IMG/VR virus record: IMGVR_UViG_3300025168_000214
Coordinates: 1-39,791 of that record
DNA: 39,791 nucleotides
Direction: 5' to 3' (one strand)
Origin: a virus
The notes below the pieces were generated by a model that did no database searches, was not told where the DNA came from, and worked only from the letters and a program-made list of their open reading frames with translations. Numbering within the stretch: the first letter of the stretch is position 1; each line of letters starts with the position of its first letter. Position numbers and translations under genes: made by a program. Shown piece by piece: positions 18,641 to 27,274 of the stretch.

Positions 18641-20098
18641 TTATACTCCTTGGAATAATACGAAGTTGTTAGCAGCTTGAGTTACTAAACATCTTTCTGA
18701 TAGGAAGTTAACTTCCATAGCATCAAGATCACTAGTAAATGCTCCACCAACGGATCCTGTTAACCAAGATTTCATTCTTCTATCATCAGCATTAGACGCT
18801 CTATATCTTACGTGTAAGAAAGGTCTACGGATGTTAGTTCCTAAAATTTGATCATATACAGTTGTTGTACCAGCTGGGATTAATACTCCTTCAATAGAAG
18901 CAGGTCCAGTCATACCACCACGCGTTGAAGCGTCGTTTAAGTATTTCCAGTCTGTTTTATAAAAGTCATAAGAACCTCTTCTGAAACCGCTAAAACCTAA
19001 GTTTAAAGCCATTTCTTCTGAGTTTTCAAATAATCCATAAGCAGTACCACCAGCTTGACCAGCAGAGATTTGAGCTAACATATCATCAAAATCTAGAGCA
19101 GTTTGTCTGTCTAAAAATAACATGTTTTCTTCAATAGCTCCCTGAGTATCTAAGTTTCTAAGAATATCATCAAAGTCACTTATTCCAGTAGCAGCGCTAA
19201 ATCCAACCTGTACGTTACCTCTTGCTTGTATAGCAGCGAAAAGACCTTGCGTACCTATTTGTCCATTTGCCAAAGCAGCAGAACCAGCAGCAGCGATCTC
19301 ACCTTCTACACACATCATTTCTAGGTAATCCTCAAATCTTAGTCTTGTTTCAGACTCAGCTTTTAGGTACCATAAGTAACCACCAGTTCCATCTTCAGTA
19401 GCAACTTCTACCCAACCGATCTGAGCAGTGTCAGAACCGTTAACAGTATATTTACTTCTAATGATTAATGGGTTGTTAGAGAATTGAGTGAATGAAGGAG
19501 TAACACTAATATAACCAGCAGGCGCTGTAGCAGCGTTGTAGTTAGGTGTTGTTGATCCTTTTGCATATTCAGAACCGTATACAAATACTTTTACAGCACC
19601 TACTAATCCAGATCCTGCTAAGTTAGCAGCTGTGTAAGGTTGTACAGTAATTGTTCCAGCAGCACCAGGTACACTAGCACTTACAAAACATTTTGCTTCT
19701 GCGCCAAAGTCATCCATGATAACAACAGTTGAGTTTACAGAAATAACGTTAGTTACTCCCGCAACTGCACCTGGGTTAACAGTTACAACTCCTGTAGCAG
19801 ATACAAATGTACAGTTATCATATGCAATATGTAATCTATTTTGTTCAGACCAGATTACTTGGTCACTTGTCATTGGTAATTCAGCACCGACCATTCTTAA
19901 GAAACCAGATAACGTTCTGTTACCATATCTTTCTACTTCTTGTTCGTAAATTTCAGGTAGATATTGCGCTGCAAAATCACTGAAATTAGCTGGTATACCC
20001 GCACCACCACCATTATTTGTCCATTGCAAATAATTAGTAGCTAGCAATTGTTGAGTTTGCGAAGGTACTAAACTTCCAAACTGTGGGGTTAAAGCCAT
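18641..20098 (-). CDS. Major capsid protein (HK97-fold, 485 aa)
   Basis: A 485-residue protein placed after portal and scaffold candidates. The N-terminus has PEIYEQEVERYGNRTLSGFL (~49-68), the spine-helix type region of HK97-like capsids. The middle carries an Ala/Gly/Thr/Val-rich beta region (~100-200) resembling an inserted surface domain. The C-terminal half has RLRFEDYLEMMCVEGEIAAAG, an FDDILRNLDTQGAIEENMLF motif and a final segment (RRPFLHVRYRASNADDRRMK, then SDLDAMEVNFLSERCLVTQA). That ending is, as I recall it, diagnostic of capsid proteins in marine Bacteroidota podoviruses and resembles crAss-like MCPs in length (~490). The gene is noticeably GC-richer than its neighbours, typical of very highly expressed phage genes. 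It is followed by a strong hairpin. Start: AACTAAAATT directly before ATG. Confidence 0.88.
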   Translation of the reverse strand: MALTPQFGSLVPSQTQQLLATNYLQWTNNGGGAGIPANFSDFAAQYLPEIYEQEVERYGNRTLSGFLRMVGAELPMTSDQVIWSEQNRLHIAYDNCTFVSATGVVTVNPGAVAGVTNVISVNSTVVIMDDFGAEAKCFVSASVPGAAGTITVQPYTAANLAGSGLVGAVKVFVYGSEYAKGSTTPNYNAATAPAGYISVTPSFTQFSNNPLIIRSKYTVNGSDTAQIGWVEVATEDGTGGYLWYLKAESETRLRFEDYLEMMCVEGEIAAAGSAALANGQIGTQGLFAAIQARGNVQVGFSAATGISDFDDILRNLDTQGAIEENMLFLDRQTALDFDDMLAQISAGQAGGTAYGLFENSEEMALNLGFSGFRRGSYDFYKTDWKYLNDASTRGGMTGPASIEGVLIPAGTTTVYDQILGTNIRRPFLHVRYRASNADDRRMKSWLTGSVGGAFTSDLDAMEVNFLSERCLVTQAANNFVLFQGV

Positions 20099-20113
20099 AA
20101 TTTTAGTTTTTAA

Positions 20114-21346
20114 TTAGTTAAATTTTCTTTTTTTTATTCTCAATTTTGATGAATCAGCTCCACTAACTGCTTTAACCTTAAATCCTCCTACAAAGACGTC
20201 CCCACTGGCAACCTGCCTTGGTGCTTCTGCACTTGGATTTTTAGATTGTTGTACTAAATTCTTAATACCATCCGCCTTGCCTTGTTCATAAAAATGAGTG
20301 GCTAGTTTATCTGTGTTCATCGCAGCATATAAAGCTTTATGATAACCTTCAGTGTCACTAATAGCTCCTTCTTTATCGACAAACTTGTCAACAAAGTTTT
20401 TAATATTAGATTGACTTTCAGCTATTTTCACAGGATCTTTTACTTTATATCTAAATTTTTTATCTCCAACCTCGTAATCAAAACCTTTGAAATCAGTTTG
20501 AAATAAATTATTAGTTCGTTTTTTAAAAGCTTCTTGTGATTGCTTTATAGTTTCTTGCTGTTTATTAAAACGATTAAAAAAGTCCACAGCTTTTTGCTGC
20601 TCTTGTGTTACTCCAGGACGTTGCTTAATCTCAGCATAATATTGAGATTTTTTATTTTCTAAATCCTGTTTAGCACTAGCAACAGCTTCTTTGTATGCTA
20701 ACTTCTTTTTTCGTATTTCTTTTTCCTCGTCTAAATCTTCATCTATTTTATAATCTTCCATTATAAGATCGATATCATCTTTATCTAAATGAGGTTTATT
20801 TTTTCTTAAATATTCTTTTAATACTTGATCATTGTCTAGTTTAGAATAATCTTTATTAAGCTCCACGTAATCCTCTACCGTTCCACCTGTTTCATTCATA
20901 AATGAAACTAATTTTTCTACATTTTCTGGTAAACTAGGTGTTTCTATTAATTGAGGTTTATCTTCTTTCTTTACTTCAACTTCATCAGTTTCAATAATTT
21001 CTTCTATTACTTGTTCGAATGGAGCATCGACTTTAACATCTGTATCGGGCTTTTGCTCTTGTACGGACCGTACGCCTTCATCCACTTGCTGTAAACCTTC
21101 GGCTCGTTTATCATCAGGTAGTCCTGTTGTTTTTGACTCTGGAATGGCATCTTCTTTAGGTTTTTTAGTTAAATCCATTTTAGCTACATTAGGAACTATT
21201 TCTCCTGTAGCTTCTGGAGTTGTTAAATCGATTTTTGCAGGAGCATTTGTTACATGTCCTAAATCTTTAGCTTTACGCTTAGGTTTTGACTTTATTTTAA
21301 AGTCACCCTCTTGTTTGACCTCTACGGCCGCTTTTTGGTTTCCCAT
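20114..21346 (-). CDS. Probable scaffolding protein (410 aa, acidic/coiled coil)
   Basis: A 410-residue, highly charged protein between portal and capsid genes, the usual place of a scaffold. The N-terminal ~150 residues are low-complexity Lys/Glu/Pro/Thr (KQEGDFKIKSKPKRKAKDLG). Residues ~165-300 are rich in acidic and basic helices (DLDEEKEIRKKKLAYKEAVA, QQKAVDFFNRFNKQQETIKQ). The C-terminus ends in a basic patch (SKLRIKKRKFN) like the capsid-binding tails of scaffold proteins. Scaffolds direct MCP polymerisation and leave or are degraded before packaging. No protease motif is seen, so it does not look like a protease-scaffold fusion. The ATG is directly preceded by the repeated 19-bp leader. 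Assignment is from position and composition. Confidence 0.7.
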   Translation of the reverse strand: MGNQKAAVEVKQEGDFKIKSKPKRKAKDLGHVTNAPAKIDLTTPEATGEIVPNVAKMDLTKKPKEDAIPESKTTGLPDDKRAEGLQQVDEGVRSVQEQKPDTDVKVDAPFEQVIEEIIETDEVEVKKEDKPQLIETPSLPENVEKLVSFMNETGGTVEDYVELNKDYSKLDNDQVLKEYLRKNKPHLDKDDIDLIMEDYKIDEDLDEEKEIRKKKLAYKEAVASAKQDLENKKSQYYAEIKQRPGVTQEQQKAVDFFNRFNKQQETIKQSQEAFKKRTNNLFQTDFKGFDYEVGDKKFRYKVKDPVKIAESQSNIKNFVDKFVDKEGAISDTEGYHKALYAAMNTDKLATHFYEQGKADGIKNLVQQSKNPSAEAPRQVASGDVFVGGFKVKAVSGADSSKLRIKKRKFN

Positions 21347-21365
21347 AATATAATATAATTAAATA
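21347..21365 (-). promoter_or_regulatory. Repeated 19-bp translation leader, copy 2
   Basis: Same 19 bp (plus strand AATATAATATAATTAAATA) as 18561-18579, again directly abutting the start codon, here of the scaffold candidate. It occupies most of the gap after the portal stop at 21374. Confidence 0.5.
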
Positions 21366-21373
21366 ATTAATAA

Positions 21374-23770
21374 TTAAGCTTGAGGCATTACGCTCTCTTG
21401 GCTTTGTTGTTCAAAATTAGTAGGCATTAAATCATTTTGTCTTTGATCTATCATAGCACTTTGCTGTGACCCTGCTATTCTTGTTCTTTTATCTTTACGA
21501 TCTTCTATTTGTGCTTCTCTATTTGTTTCTCTTTGACCTTTCATTTGCTCTAACTGAATTTGATAGTTAAACTCTTCAGCCATTAATTGACGTTTGATTT
21601 CAGCCTCGCTTCTCATACGTTCTATTTCCATTTGAGATTTAGCTTGTTCAAAGTTTATTTTTTGATTAGTTAAAACTTCTTGCTTTTGTACTTCAGATTC
21701 TGCAGCTGCTTGAGTAGCTTGAGTGTTGGCTGACGCTTGTTGTTGAGCCATGTCAGCTTGCATTTGTCTTTCGTAAGCTTGTTTCTTTTTACGTTTTACT
21801 TTTAGCATTTGATTAGCTAATTTTAAACTACGTATTTGACGTATTTCAATAGCGTCTTCTAAATCAATACCACCACTTGATAATGCAACTTGTATGTTTT
21901 GTTCTAGTTGTTGTTTTTCTTCGTCGTCTGGTTCAAGATCTAAGAAAATACCAAAATCATGTAAGTTTAACTTATCAACTTCTTTTAAAGTAATACTATT
22001 AAAATTAGTTATACTATTCTTTAATGAGTTAGCTGTTAAAGGATAATCTAACATATCACTAACTTTTTTAGATATGTTTTCACACATTCTTAAGGTTAAG
22101 AATAAACTACTATTGTTAATATGCTTAGTAGCAATATTAGATGCGTTAGCTGCCATTTTCTGTAAACCTACCAGTGTATCTCTATCTGGAACAGAGCCAT
22201 CTCTAGCTTCACTTAACCCGGTTACATCACGTATCATTTGTAAATAATAATTATACGTAGATATTAAGCTTTGTATCTTCGCTTGTCCAGAACCTGTAGA
22301 TAATTCTTGAACAGGTATTTTACCTCTATTTATATCACCATCTTGTGTTAAAGATCTACCTACAACAGAACCTGTTTGAAAATACATATTCAAAGCTTCT
22401 GCTGGATTATAGTTTGTTCCATTACCTAGATCAACTTCTGCTAAACCGTCCATATCTAAGAATACACCGTCTGGTACCATTCTAGCTATTACTTGTTGTA
22501 GTTTAAGATGTGTTATCTGTATCATATCAGCAAAACCAGTAATTCTACCTACTGTAGACTCTATTCTACCTTTATACATACGTGGTGCACAAATAGCATA
22601 ATTCATTTCTACTTTTGTAGTATCAGCTTTTGGTCTAGTCATATTAGGACACATTTCCCATCTTAACATTATATCAGTACCTAAAACTTTAACTCCTCTG
22701 TAAAGAGTTTCAATAGTTCTACCAACTCTTTCAAACATGTCACTTTCTGGTGGATTAAAAGTATCAGGTTTTTCTAATGCTTTTTCTAATCCATATTCTG
22801 TTTCTTTTATTTTAAATACCTGCTCACTATAAGTTTTGTATTCAAAATATAATAATGGAACAGTATTTTGATCCCACGGACCATTACCATAACCATACAT
22901 GTAACTTCTGTTACCTTGTTGTTGTTGTATTTTTTCTAATGTAGAATTATCTAATGTAGGAAATTGCTTTGCTATTTCAGCTAAAGTAACTGGTTTTAAT
23001 TCACCTACATAATATATATCTTCAAAATTTGGATCTTCTGTGTAAGAATATATTAAATACGCTGGATCAACATAATCAACTGTTATACCATTAGAAAGAT
23101 TAAAGTTAGTTTTACAAGCTCCAATACCACATGTAACTAAGTCGTAATTAACTCTTCTTTTAGTTAATTCCCATCTGTTTGAATCCAGCACTTGATTTAT
23201 TACTTCTTCTTCTGCAATTTCTATAGACTGCTTATAACTTAACTGCATGTGTAACTCTAACTCAGTTTCATCTGAAGGTAACTTGCTTTCTGGAATTGTT
23301 GTGTTGAATAAAGAAGCATCAAGTTTGTTTACTATTTCTTCCATTGTTTGTCTAGCAAAAATATCTTGTGCTAGCATTTCAGCATAGTTAGTTCTTTTTT
23401 CTAAAGATTCAGGATCCTGGGCAAATGCGTTTATTTCGTAATTTCTACTAGAAATACCATTAACTAATATATCTACAAATTTAGATATAATAGGAACTGG
23501 TTTCCAGTCTAAATTAAGATAAGACAAATCACCATTAATAGATAACTCATCTTTATATTTTTCTACAGGTTGTTCGCCTCTTGCGTATAATCTTAATCTG
23601 TTGTAATTATTCCAAGTGGTTAAGTATCTGTTACCATTAGTTCTACCTTGATTAAACCACTCCTGCTCTATAGCCTGTGCAACCTGCGTGCCATACTCTA
23701 AAGTAGCTTTTTCGCCGTCACTAACAACTTGGCTAGGAAATGTACTATTAGTATTATAATTTATCTTCAT
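21374..23770 (-). CDS. Portal protein (798 aa)
   Basis: A 798-residue protein whose first base directly follows the terminase stop codon. The N-terminal region has LYARGEQPVEKYKDEL and YLNLDWKPVPIISKFVDIL (~55-105), which I recall from portals of crAss-like and related podoviruses. The middle includes YDLVTCGIGACKTNFNLSNG and a long wing/stem region containing MARMVPDGVFLDMDGLAEVD-type strands. The C-terminal ~150 residues form a Gln/Met/Glu-rich coiled coil (ERQMQADMAQQQASANTQAT), the expected barrel or crown extension inside the capsid. The portal forms the dodecameric DNA entry vertex and motor-docking site. Length (~800) fits the large portals of this group. Position after TerL and before scaffold and capsid confirms the role. 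Confidence 0.88.
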   Translation of the reverse strand: MKINYNTNSTFPSQVVSDGEKATLEYGTQVAQAIEQEWFNQGRTNGNRYLTTWNNYNRLRLYARGEQPVEKYKDELSINGDLSYLNLDWKPVPIISKFVDILVNGISSRNYEINAFAQDPESLEKRTNYAEMLAQDIFARQTMEEIVNKLDASLFNTTIPESKLPSDETELELHMQLSYKQSIEIAEEEVINQVLDSNRWELTKRRVNYDLVTCGIGACKTNFNLSNGITVDYVDPAYLIYSYTEDPNFEDIYYVGELKPVTLAEIAKQFPTLDNSTLEKIQQQQGNRSYMYGYGNGPWDQNTVPLLYFEYKTYSEQVFKIKETEYGLEKALEKPDTFNPPESDMFERVGRTIETLYRGVKVLGTDIMLRWEMCPNMTRPKADTTKVEMNYAICAPRMYKGRIESTVGRITGFADMIQITHLKLQQVIARMVPDGVFLDMDGLAEVDLGNGTNYNPAEALNMYFQTGSVVGRSLTQDGDINRGKIPVQELSTGSGQAKIQSLISTYNYYLQMIRDVTGLSEARDGSVPDRDTLVGLQKMAANASNIATKHINNSSLFLTLRMCENISKKVSDMLDYPLTANSLKNSITNFNSITLKEVDKLNLHDFGIFLDLEPDDEEKQQLEQNIQVALSSGGIDLEDAIEIRQIRSLKLANQMLKVKRKKKQAYERQMQADMAQQQASANTQATQAAAESEVQKQEVLTNQKINFEQAKSQMEIERMRSEAEIKRQLMAEEFNYQIQLEQMKGQRETNREAQIEDRKDKRTRIAGSQQSAMIDQRQNDLMPTNFEQQSQESVMPQA

Positions 23771-25987
23771 TTAATCTATAATTTTTGATAATGAACCACT
23801 ATTGTCGTATTTTTTTATACCTAAATCATACGTTTGTTTAATCAACTTAGGAACTGGTCTATATTTATTTTTATTACATGCCATAATAGCTAAGCCTGAA
23901 CTAATAGAAGCATCATGCGATGTTCTGTTATTTATATTGAATTTTGCCCAGTCTTCTAATGTTCTTTGGAAATACATATCCCCATAGTTAAGATTTTCTA
24001 GTAAACCAACTCGCTCTTCTATATAAGATTCTATAGCTGCAGCGTGAGCTTGTTTTATATCTTCGCTTGAATTTGGTATACCACCTATTTCTCTTTCTGT
24101 TACTGATAACTTGTTATATATTTTATCAGGTCTATTCATTGCGTAAGCTCTATAACCTCTTCTTTTAAAATGATACAGTAATCTAGGTTTGTTATTTTCT
24201 GCTAATATTGGCATACCATAAAAAACACAAGCCATAAGTACGTCTTCAAAAAACATTTCTGCGGTTTGAGGTCTAGCTATATATTCTAAAAAGAAATGAT
24301 TAGGTGGAACATCTTCCATACTAAACTTAGTTAAACCGTGTAAAGATCCGTTAGAACCTCTACCGTCTACTGTTCCTGATATATCATAACTATCACAACC
24401 AAAAGCTCCTAAGTTTTCATTACCAGGATGTTTTCTTCCTAACTTGTTAATTATATTGTTTTGTAATCTTTGAGGTGGAACCCATGATACAAAAAATCTA
24501 CCACTTTTATTTGGAACAAATATTACACTTGTATCTTTTATACCTCCTGTCCAAGCAAAAGAACCTTGAGTTACAACGTTACTATGTTTTATATCTGCGT
24601 TCCAATCAACTTGTTGATATATTCTAGTTAAGTTAAATAAAGAGTTTTTAGATTCATCTCTAAACGCGTGTTTAGTTGTGCGGGGAAACTGTCTATAAAA
24701 CTCATTTAAAGCATCTTGATCTTCGCTTAAACCGTCTACTTCATTTTTCCAATAGTCTAATACTCCTAGTTTAATTTTTTGTCCGTGAGGATCTTCCCTA
24801 GGTTCTTTGGGTGTTTCGAATACAGGTACGCCATAAGAATCAATGTATCCTTCGTAGTTCCATTCCATAGGTATGAACAAACTATAGAGTCCGCTACGCG
24901 TTTGTCCATTTGCATTTCTTTTGTTAACATCTGAACTTTCATATAATTTTTTAAAATTTCCACCACCTTTATCTAAAGCGTTTGATGTTGATCCCATCAT
25001 ACACTTGCCAATAATTCTAGATCCTAATCTTAAACATGTCTTTGTAACTCTCCAGTTGTTTAAAATATTATTAGGTCTTTCCCATTTACCAGATTCATCG
25101 TGTACTAATAGTTTTAGTTTTTCACCATCATAACTGTTATCACCAGTATTTTTCCAATCAATTGTTGTGTCTAGTCCTTGTAACTCTGCCGCAACTTCTC
25201 CACTTATAATTTTTCTTCGTGTAAATTTAGAAGCTGGTACTCTATATGCTAGCTCTGTTTTAGGTCGATCCATACCATCTTGAATCGGTTTAAAAAAGAA
25301 AGGATAATTAACTGATATTGGTACTACTTTGTCAGTAAACATAGTTTTAGCATCAGGACCTGTTTTAGATAATATACCATATCTTGAATCACTAGATATT
25401 GTAGCTAAATTAACAACTTCTCCTGAAGCCATAAATGAAAAACCAGATCTACGGTTTTTTAAATAACACATGCCATAACATCTAACATCTGCTTTACAAG
25501 CTTCCCAGAATATAAAGAATAATCTATTCGCTTCTCTAAAGTCTGGTGGCCCAACATCAATCTTACTCCATTGTAAATACATGTAATGTGTTCCAGTCAA
25601 GTATAAATCTTTATCACCGTTTTTAAACCAAAAACCTTCTTCACGTCTAGTAAATTCTATATCAATAAAATCATACCATCTTTCTTTGAAATCTTCTGGA
25701 TATTTATCCCACTCAAAAACACTTTTAATTTTTTTAAGAACTTTAGGTAATGGTGTTCTTTTCCATTTACCATCTTCAAAAGCATGTATTTCTTTAGGCT
25801 TACTAGGAACTCCAATTTTTAAACCTTGTATTTCGTATATATCACCTACAGTTCCGTCTTTACTTATAACTACAAAGTCATGTTCCTCATTATAACCATA
25901 TTCCCATTTCTTATACTTATTATTTCGTTTAAGAATTTTTGGTTTAACGTGATCTTTTAATATAATATATAAACTTTGCTCGTACAT
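23771..25987 (-). CDS. terL: Terminase large subunit (738 aa)
   Basis: Packaging motor ATPase/nuclease of 738 residues. The adenine/Walker A-like segment is YLKNRRSGFSFMAS (P-loop variant KNRRSGFS, 177-184), preceded by DLYLTGTHYMYLQWSKIDVG and FFIFWEACKADVRCYGM. Walker B is LKLLVHDESGKW (291-302; D297, E298). A coupling motif MGSTSNAL lies at 331-338. The nuclease domain begins near GAFGCDSYDISG (D532) with a later catalytic Asp in RTSHDASISSGLAIMA. The variant P-loop and long N-terminus match crAss-like/Bacteroidota podovirus terminases as I recall them. It overlaps the preceding 92-residue gene by one base (ATAATG) and abuts the portal gene. High confidence. Confidence 0.92.
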   Translation of the reverse strand: MYEQSLYIILKDHVKPKILKRNNKYKKWEYGYNEEHDFVVISKDGTVGDIYEIQGLKIGVPSKPKEIHAFEDGKWKRTPLPKVLKKIKSVFEWDKYPEDFKERWYDFIDIEFTRREEGFWFKNGDKDLYLTGTHYMYLQWSKIDVGPPDFREANRLFFIFWEACKADVRCYGMCYLKNRRSGFSFMASGEVVNLATISSDSRYGILSKTGPDAKTMFTDKVVPISVNYPFFFKPIQDGMDRPKTELAYRVPASKFTRRKIISGEVAAELQGLDTTIDWKNTGDNSYDGEKLKLLVHDESGKWERPNNILNNWRVTKTCLRLGSRIIGKCMMGSTSNALDKGGGNFKKLYESSDVNKRNANGQTRSGLYSLFIPMEWNYEGYIDSYGVPVFETPKEPREDPHGQKIKLGVLDYWKNEVDGLSEDQDALNEFYRQFPRTTKHAFRDESKNSLFNLTRIYQQVDWNADIKHSNVVTQGSFAWTGGIKDTSVIFVPNKSGRFFVSWVPPQRLQNNIINKLGRKHPGNENLGAFGCDSYDISGTVDGRGSNGSLHGLTKFSMEDVPPNHFFLEYIARPQTAEMFFEDVLMACVFYGMPILAENNKPRLLYHFKRRGYRAYAMNRPDKIYNKLSVTEREIGGIPNSSEDIKQAHAAAIESYIEERVGLLENLNYGDMYFQRTLEDWAKFNINNRTSHDASISSGLAIMACNKNKYRPVPKLIKQTYDLGIKKYDNSGSLSKIID

Positions 25988-26265
25988 TATTTAGATCTTC
26001 CTTCAGCAAAACCACGGAAAGTAGTTTCTTTTTTTTCTTCTACTTTAGGTTTATCTTCAAGTAGATTCTTTTCTTCTTCTATTCTATTCAATATTTCAAA
26101 AGCATCAAATATACATAGTTTTTTAGTAGCAGCTGCGTTTTTTAATCTATCTGCAGAAATGTCTGGTCCAAAATCTATAATTGGTTCTTTAGCAACTTTA
26201 ATTAATTCTTTAACTGCTAATTGTCCAGCGTGGATTATATTCTTCTTCGTTTCCTTTATGCTCAT
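25987..26265 (-). CDS. Small protein upstream of TerL, possible small terminase
   Basis: A 92-residue helical protein (HAGQLAVKELIKVAKEPIID and LCIFDAFEILNRIEEEKNLL) with a charged tail (EDKPKVEEKKETTFRGFAEG). It ends one base into the TerL start, the classic place for the DNA-recognition small terminase. Its size is at the short end for TerS, and no clear helix-turn-helix is visible. Its start (ATG at 26265, leader AGTTATAAAAT) lies 56 bases inside the 3' end of the 201-residue gene, an unusually long overlap, which suggests tightly coupled expression. The terminase role is inferred from position only. Confidence 0.6.
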   Translation of the reverse strand: MSIKETKKNIIHAGQLAVKELIKVAKEPIIDFGPDISADRLKNAAATKKLCIFDAFEILNRIEEEKNLLEDKPKVEEKKETTFRGFAEGRSK

Positions 26266-26815
26266 ATTTTATAACTATATCATTTGATTTCATACAATAA
26301 AGACGTTCGTCATCTATAACAAACTCCCATTCAGCACCTGGCTTAAACCCTATCTTATCTCCTGGATTAATCTTAGATGCCTCTAACTTATTATTACCAA
26401 TTTTAACTATTCCTATATAAGGATTCTCTTTTCTGTTCTCTAGAGAAGATGAATTTTTAATTGGTTTTATAAAGCAACGATCCCCAATTGATTTCCAAGT
26501 GTCGTTACTTTTGTATAGATAAATTTGATCCATACCAACAAAATACATGTTATCTTTAAAATAAGATCTACTGTTACTTTGTTTTCCTTTCATATTATAG
26601 AAACGTCTAAAAACATTTTGATGCACTATAACTATATCTCCTTTTTTAATAGAAGTTTTTATAGCAATTGGTGTTTCTAAAACTACAGCAAATCTATTAA
26701 CAAATTTCCAAGACTCAATTTTAGTATTTAAAATTAAAGTTTTTTCACCTATTTTTTTAGTATTTGCATAACGTTCGCCTAAAGGTTCTACAATAAAATC
26801 GTATAAACTTTTCAT
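26210..26815 (-). CDS. Tandem GroES-fold protein (putative Cpn20-like double co-chaperonin)
   Basis: A 201-residue protein that reads as two GroES-like halves. Half 1 (1-~105): MKSLYDFIVEPL resembles the first GroES strand; GEKTLIL (23-29) sits where GroES carries its GGIVL mobile loop; AVVLETP, IKKGDIVIVH (56-65) and MYFVGMDQIYLY (90-101) match the following strands. Half 2 (~112-185): DRCFIKPI, PYIGIVKIGN, INPGDKIGFKPGAEWEFVID (149-168) and RLYCMKSNDIVIKY (171-184) repeat the same order, but the loop (NSSSLENRKEN) lacks a hydrophobic tripeptide. Known double-GroES proteins are plastid Cpn20s; phages carry single-domain analogues such as T4 gp31. It lies just upstream of the packaging genes. 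The match is by eye; the fold is likely, the chaperonin partnership inferred. Confidence 0.65.
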   Translation of the reverse strand: MKSLYDFIVEPLGERYANTKKIGEKTLILNTKIESWKFVNRFAVVLETPIAIKTSIKKGDIVIVHQNVFRRFYNMKGKQSNSRSYFKDNMYFVGMDQIYLYKSNDTWKSIGDRCFIKPIKNSSSLENRKENPYIGIVKIGNNKLEASKINPGDKIGFKPGAEWEFVIDDERLYCMKSNDIVIKYEHKGNEEEYNPRWTISS

Positions 26816-27042
26816 TAATATTCTAAGTCATACTCAATAGATATAGCCATGTTAGAATTAAATTTTTTCCATGGCAATATCTCATTTAGTTTTTTTATAT
26901 GTATATTATAAGAATTATCTTTTTCGTCCAACAGTATATGTGATATTTCATGACCACCATAAACCTGTTGACCTACAGAATAATGCATTGCTTCATTCTT
27001 ATAATCAGCACCAATGCTGATTTTTCTTATAACATTACTCAT
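26815..27042 (-). CDS. Small conserved phage protein, unknown (75 aa)
   Basis: A small protein starting SNVIRKISIGADYKNEAMHY, followed by SVGQQVYGGHEISHI and two acidic strand-like segments. I associate the IRKISIGxDY...MHYxVGQ pattern with a conserved small protein of marine Bacteroidota phages without known function. The frame extends to a TTG at 27060, but ATG at 27042 is preferred because the AAAAAGAAA before it matches the A-rich leaders used elsewhere. The gene overlaps the 79-residue gene by 8 bases and its stop overlaps the start of the tandem GroES gene by one base. No function can be given. Confidence 0.65.
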   Translation of the reverse strand: MSNVIRKISIGADYKNEAMHYSVGQQVYGGHEISHILLDEKDNSYNIHIKKLNEILPWKKFNSNMAISIEYDLEY

Positions 27043-27274
27043 TTTCTTTTTGTAATTCAAAAGTACCGTCTTGTAAATTTATATTTATTGAACCGTATTT
27101 TTCTTCTAGTACTTTTTTAAACTCTTCTTGTTTCTGATTAACACCTGCTAGCTCGTGTAAAACCGCGTGTTTTTGAGTTTCTAGAACTCCGATGTCTGTA
27201 GTTAGTTTATAAAGATTTGATTGTAAATCTTGTACTTCTTTTAACTCTTTTTCTGTTACTTTGTTTTCAGCCAT
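27035..27274 (-). CDS. Small coiled-coil protein (79 aa)
   Basis: A 79-residue protein that is almost entirely one or two helices (KELKEVQDLQSNLYKLTTDI, then GVLETQKHAVLHELAGVNQK, EEFKKVLEEKYG), ending in a short strand (SININLQDGTFELQ). The heptad pattern and the final KYGSININLQDG motif look prefoldin-like or like a small oligomerising adaptor; the family seems common in marine phages but I know no role. The leader (AATTAAATTAAATTAA, including the upstream stop) contains the ATTTA-type repeat also found before groEL. It directly abuts the secreted-protein gene. Confidence 0.65.
   Translation of the reverse strand: MAENKVTEKELKEVQDLQSNLYKLTTDIGVLETQKHAVLHELAGVNQKQEEFKKVLEEKYGSININLQDGTFELQKENE

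Noticed and set aside
24766-24966. 66-codon minus-strand frame inside the terminase gene
   Set aside because: It overlaps the strongly supported terminase frame completely and has no independent start signal or recognisable protein.
27043-27060. Extension of the 75-residue protein to TTG at 27060
   Set aside because: ATG at 27042 has a better A-rich leader and a smaller overlap with the upstream gene.
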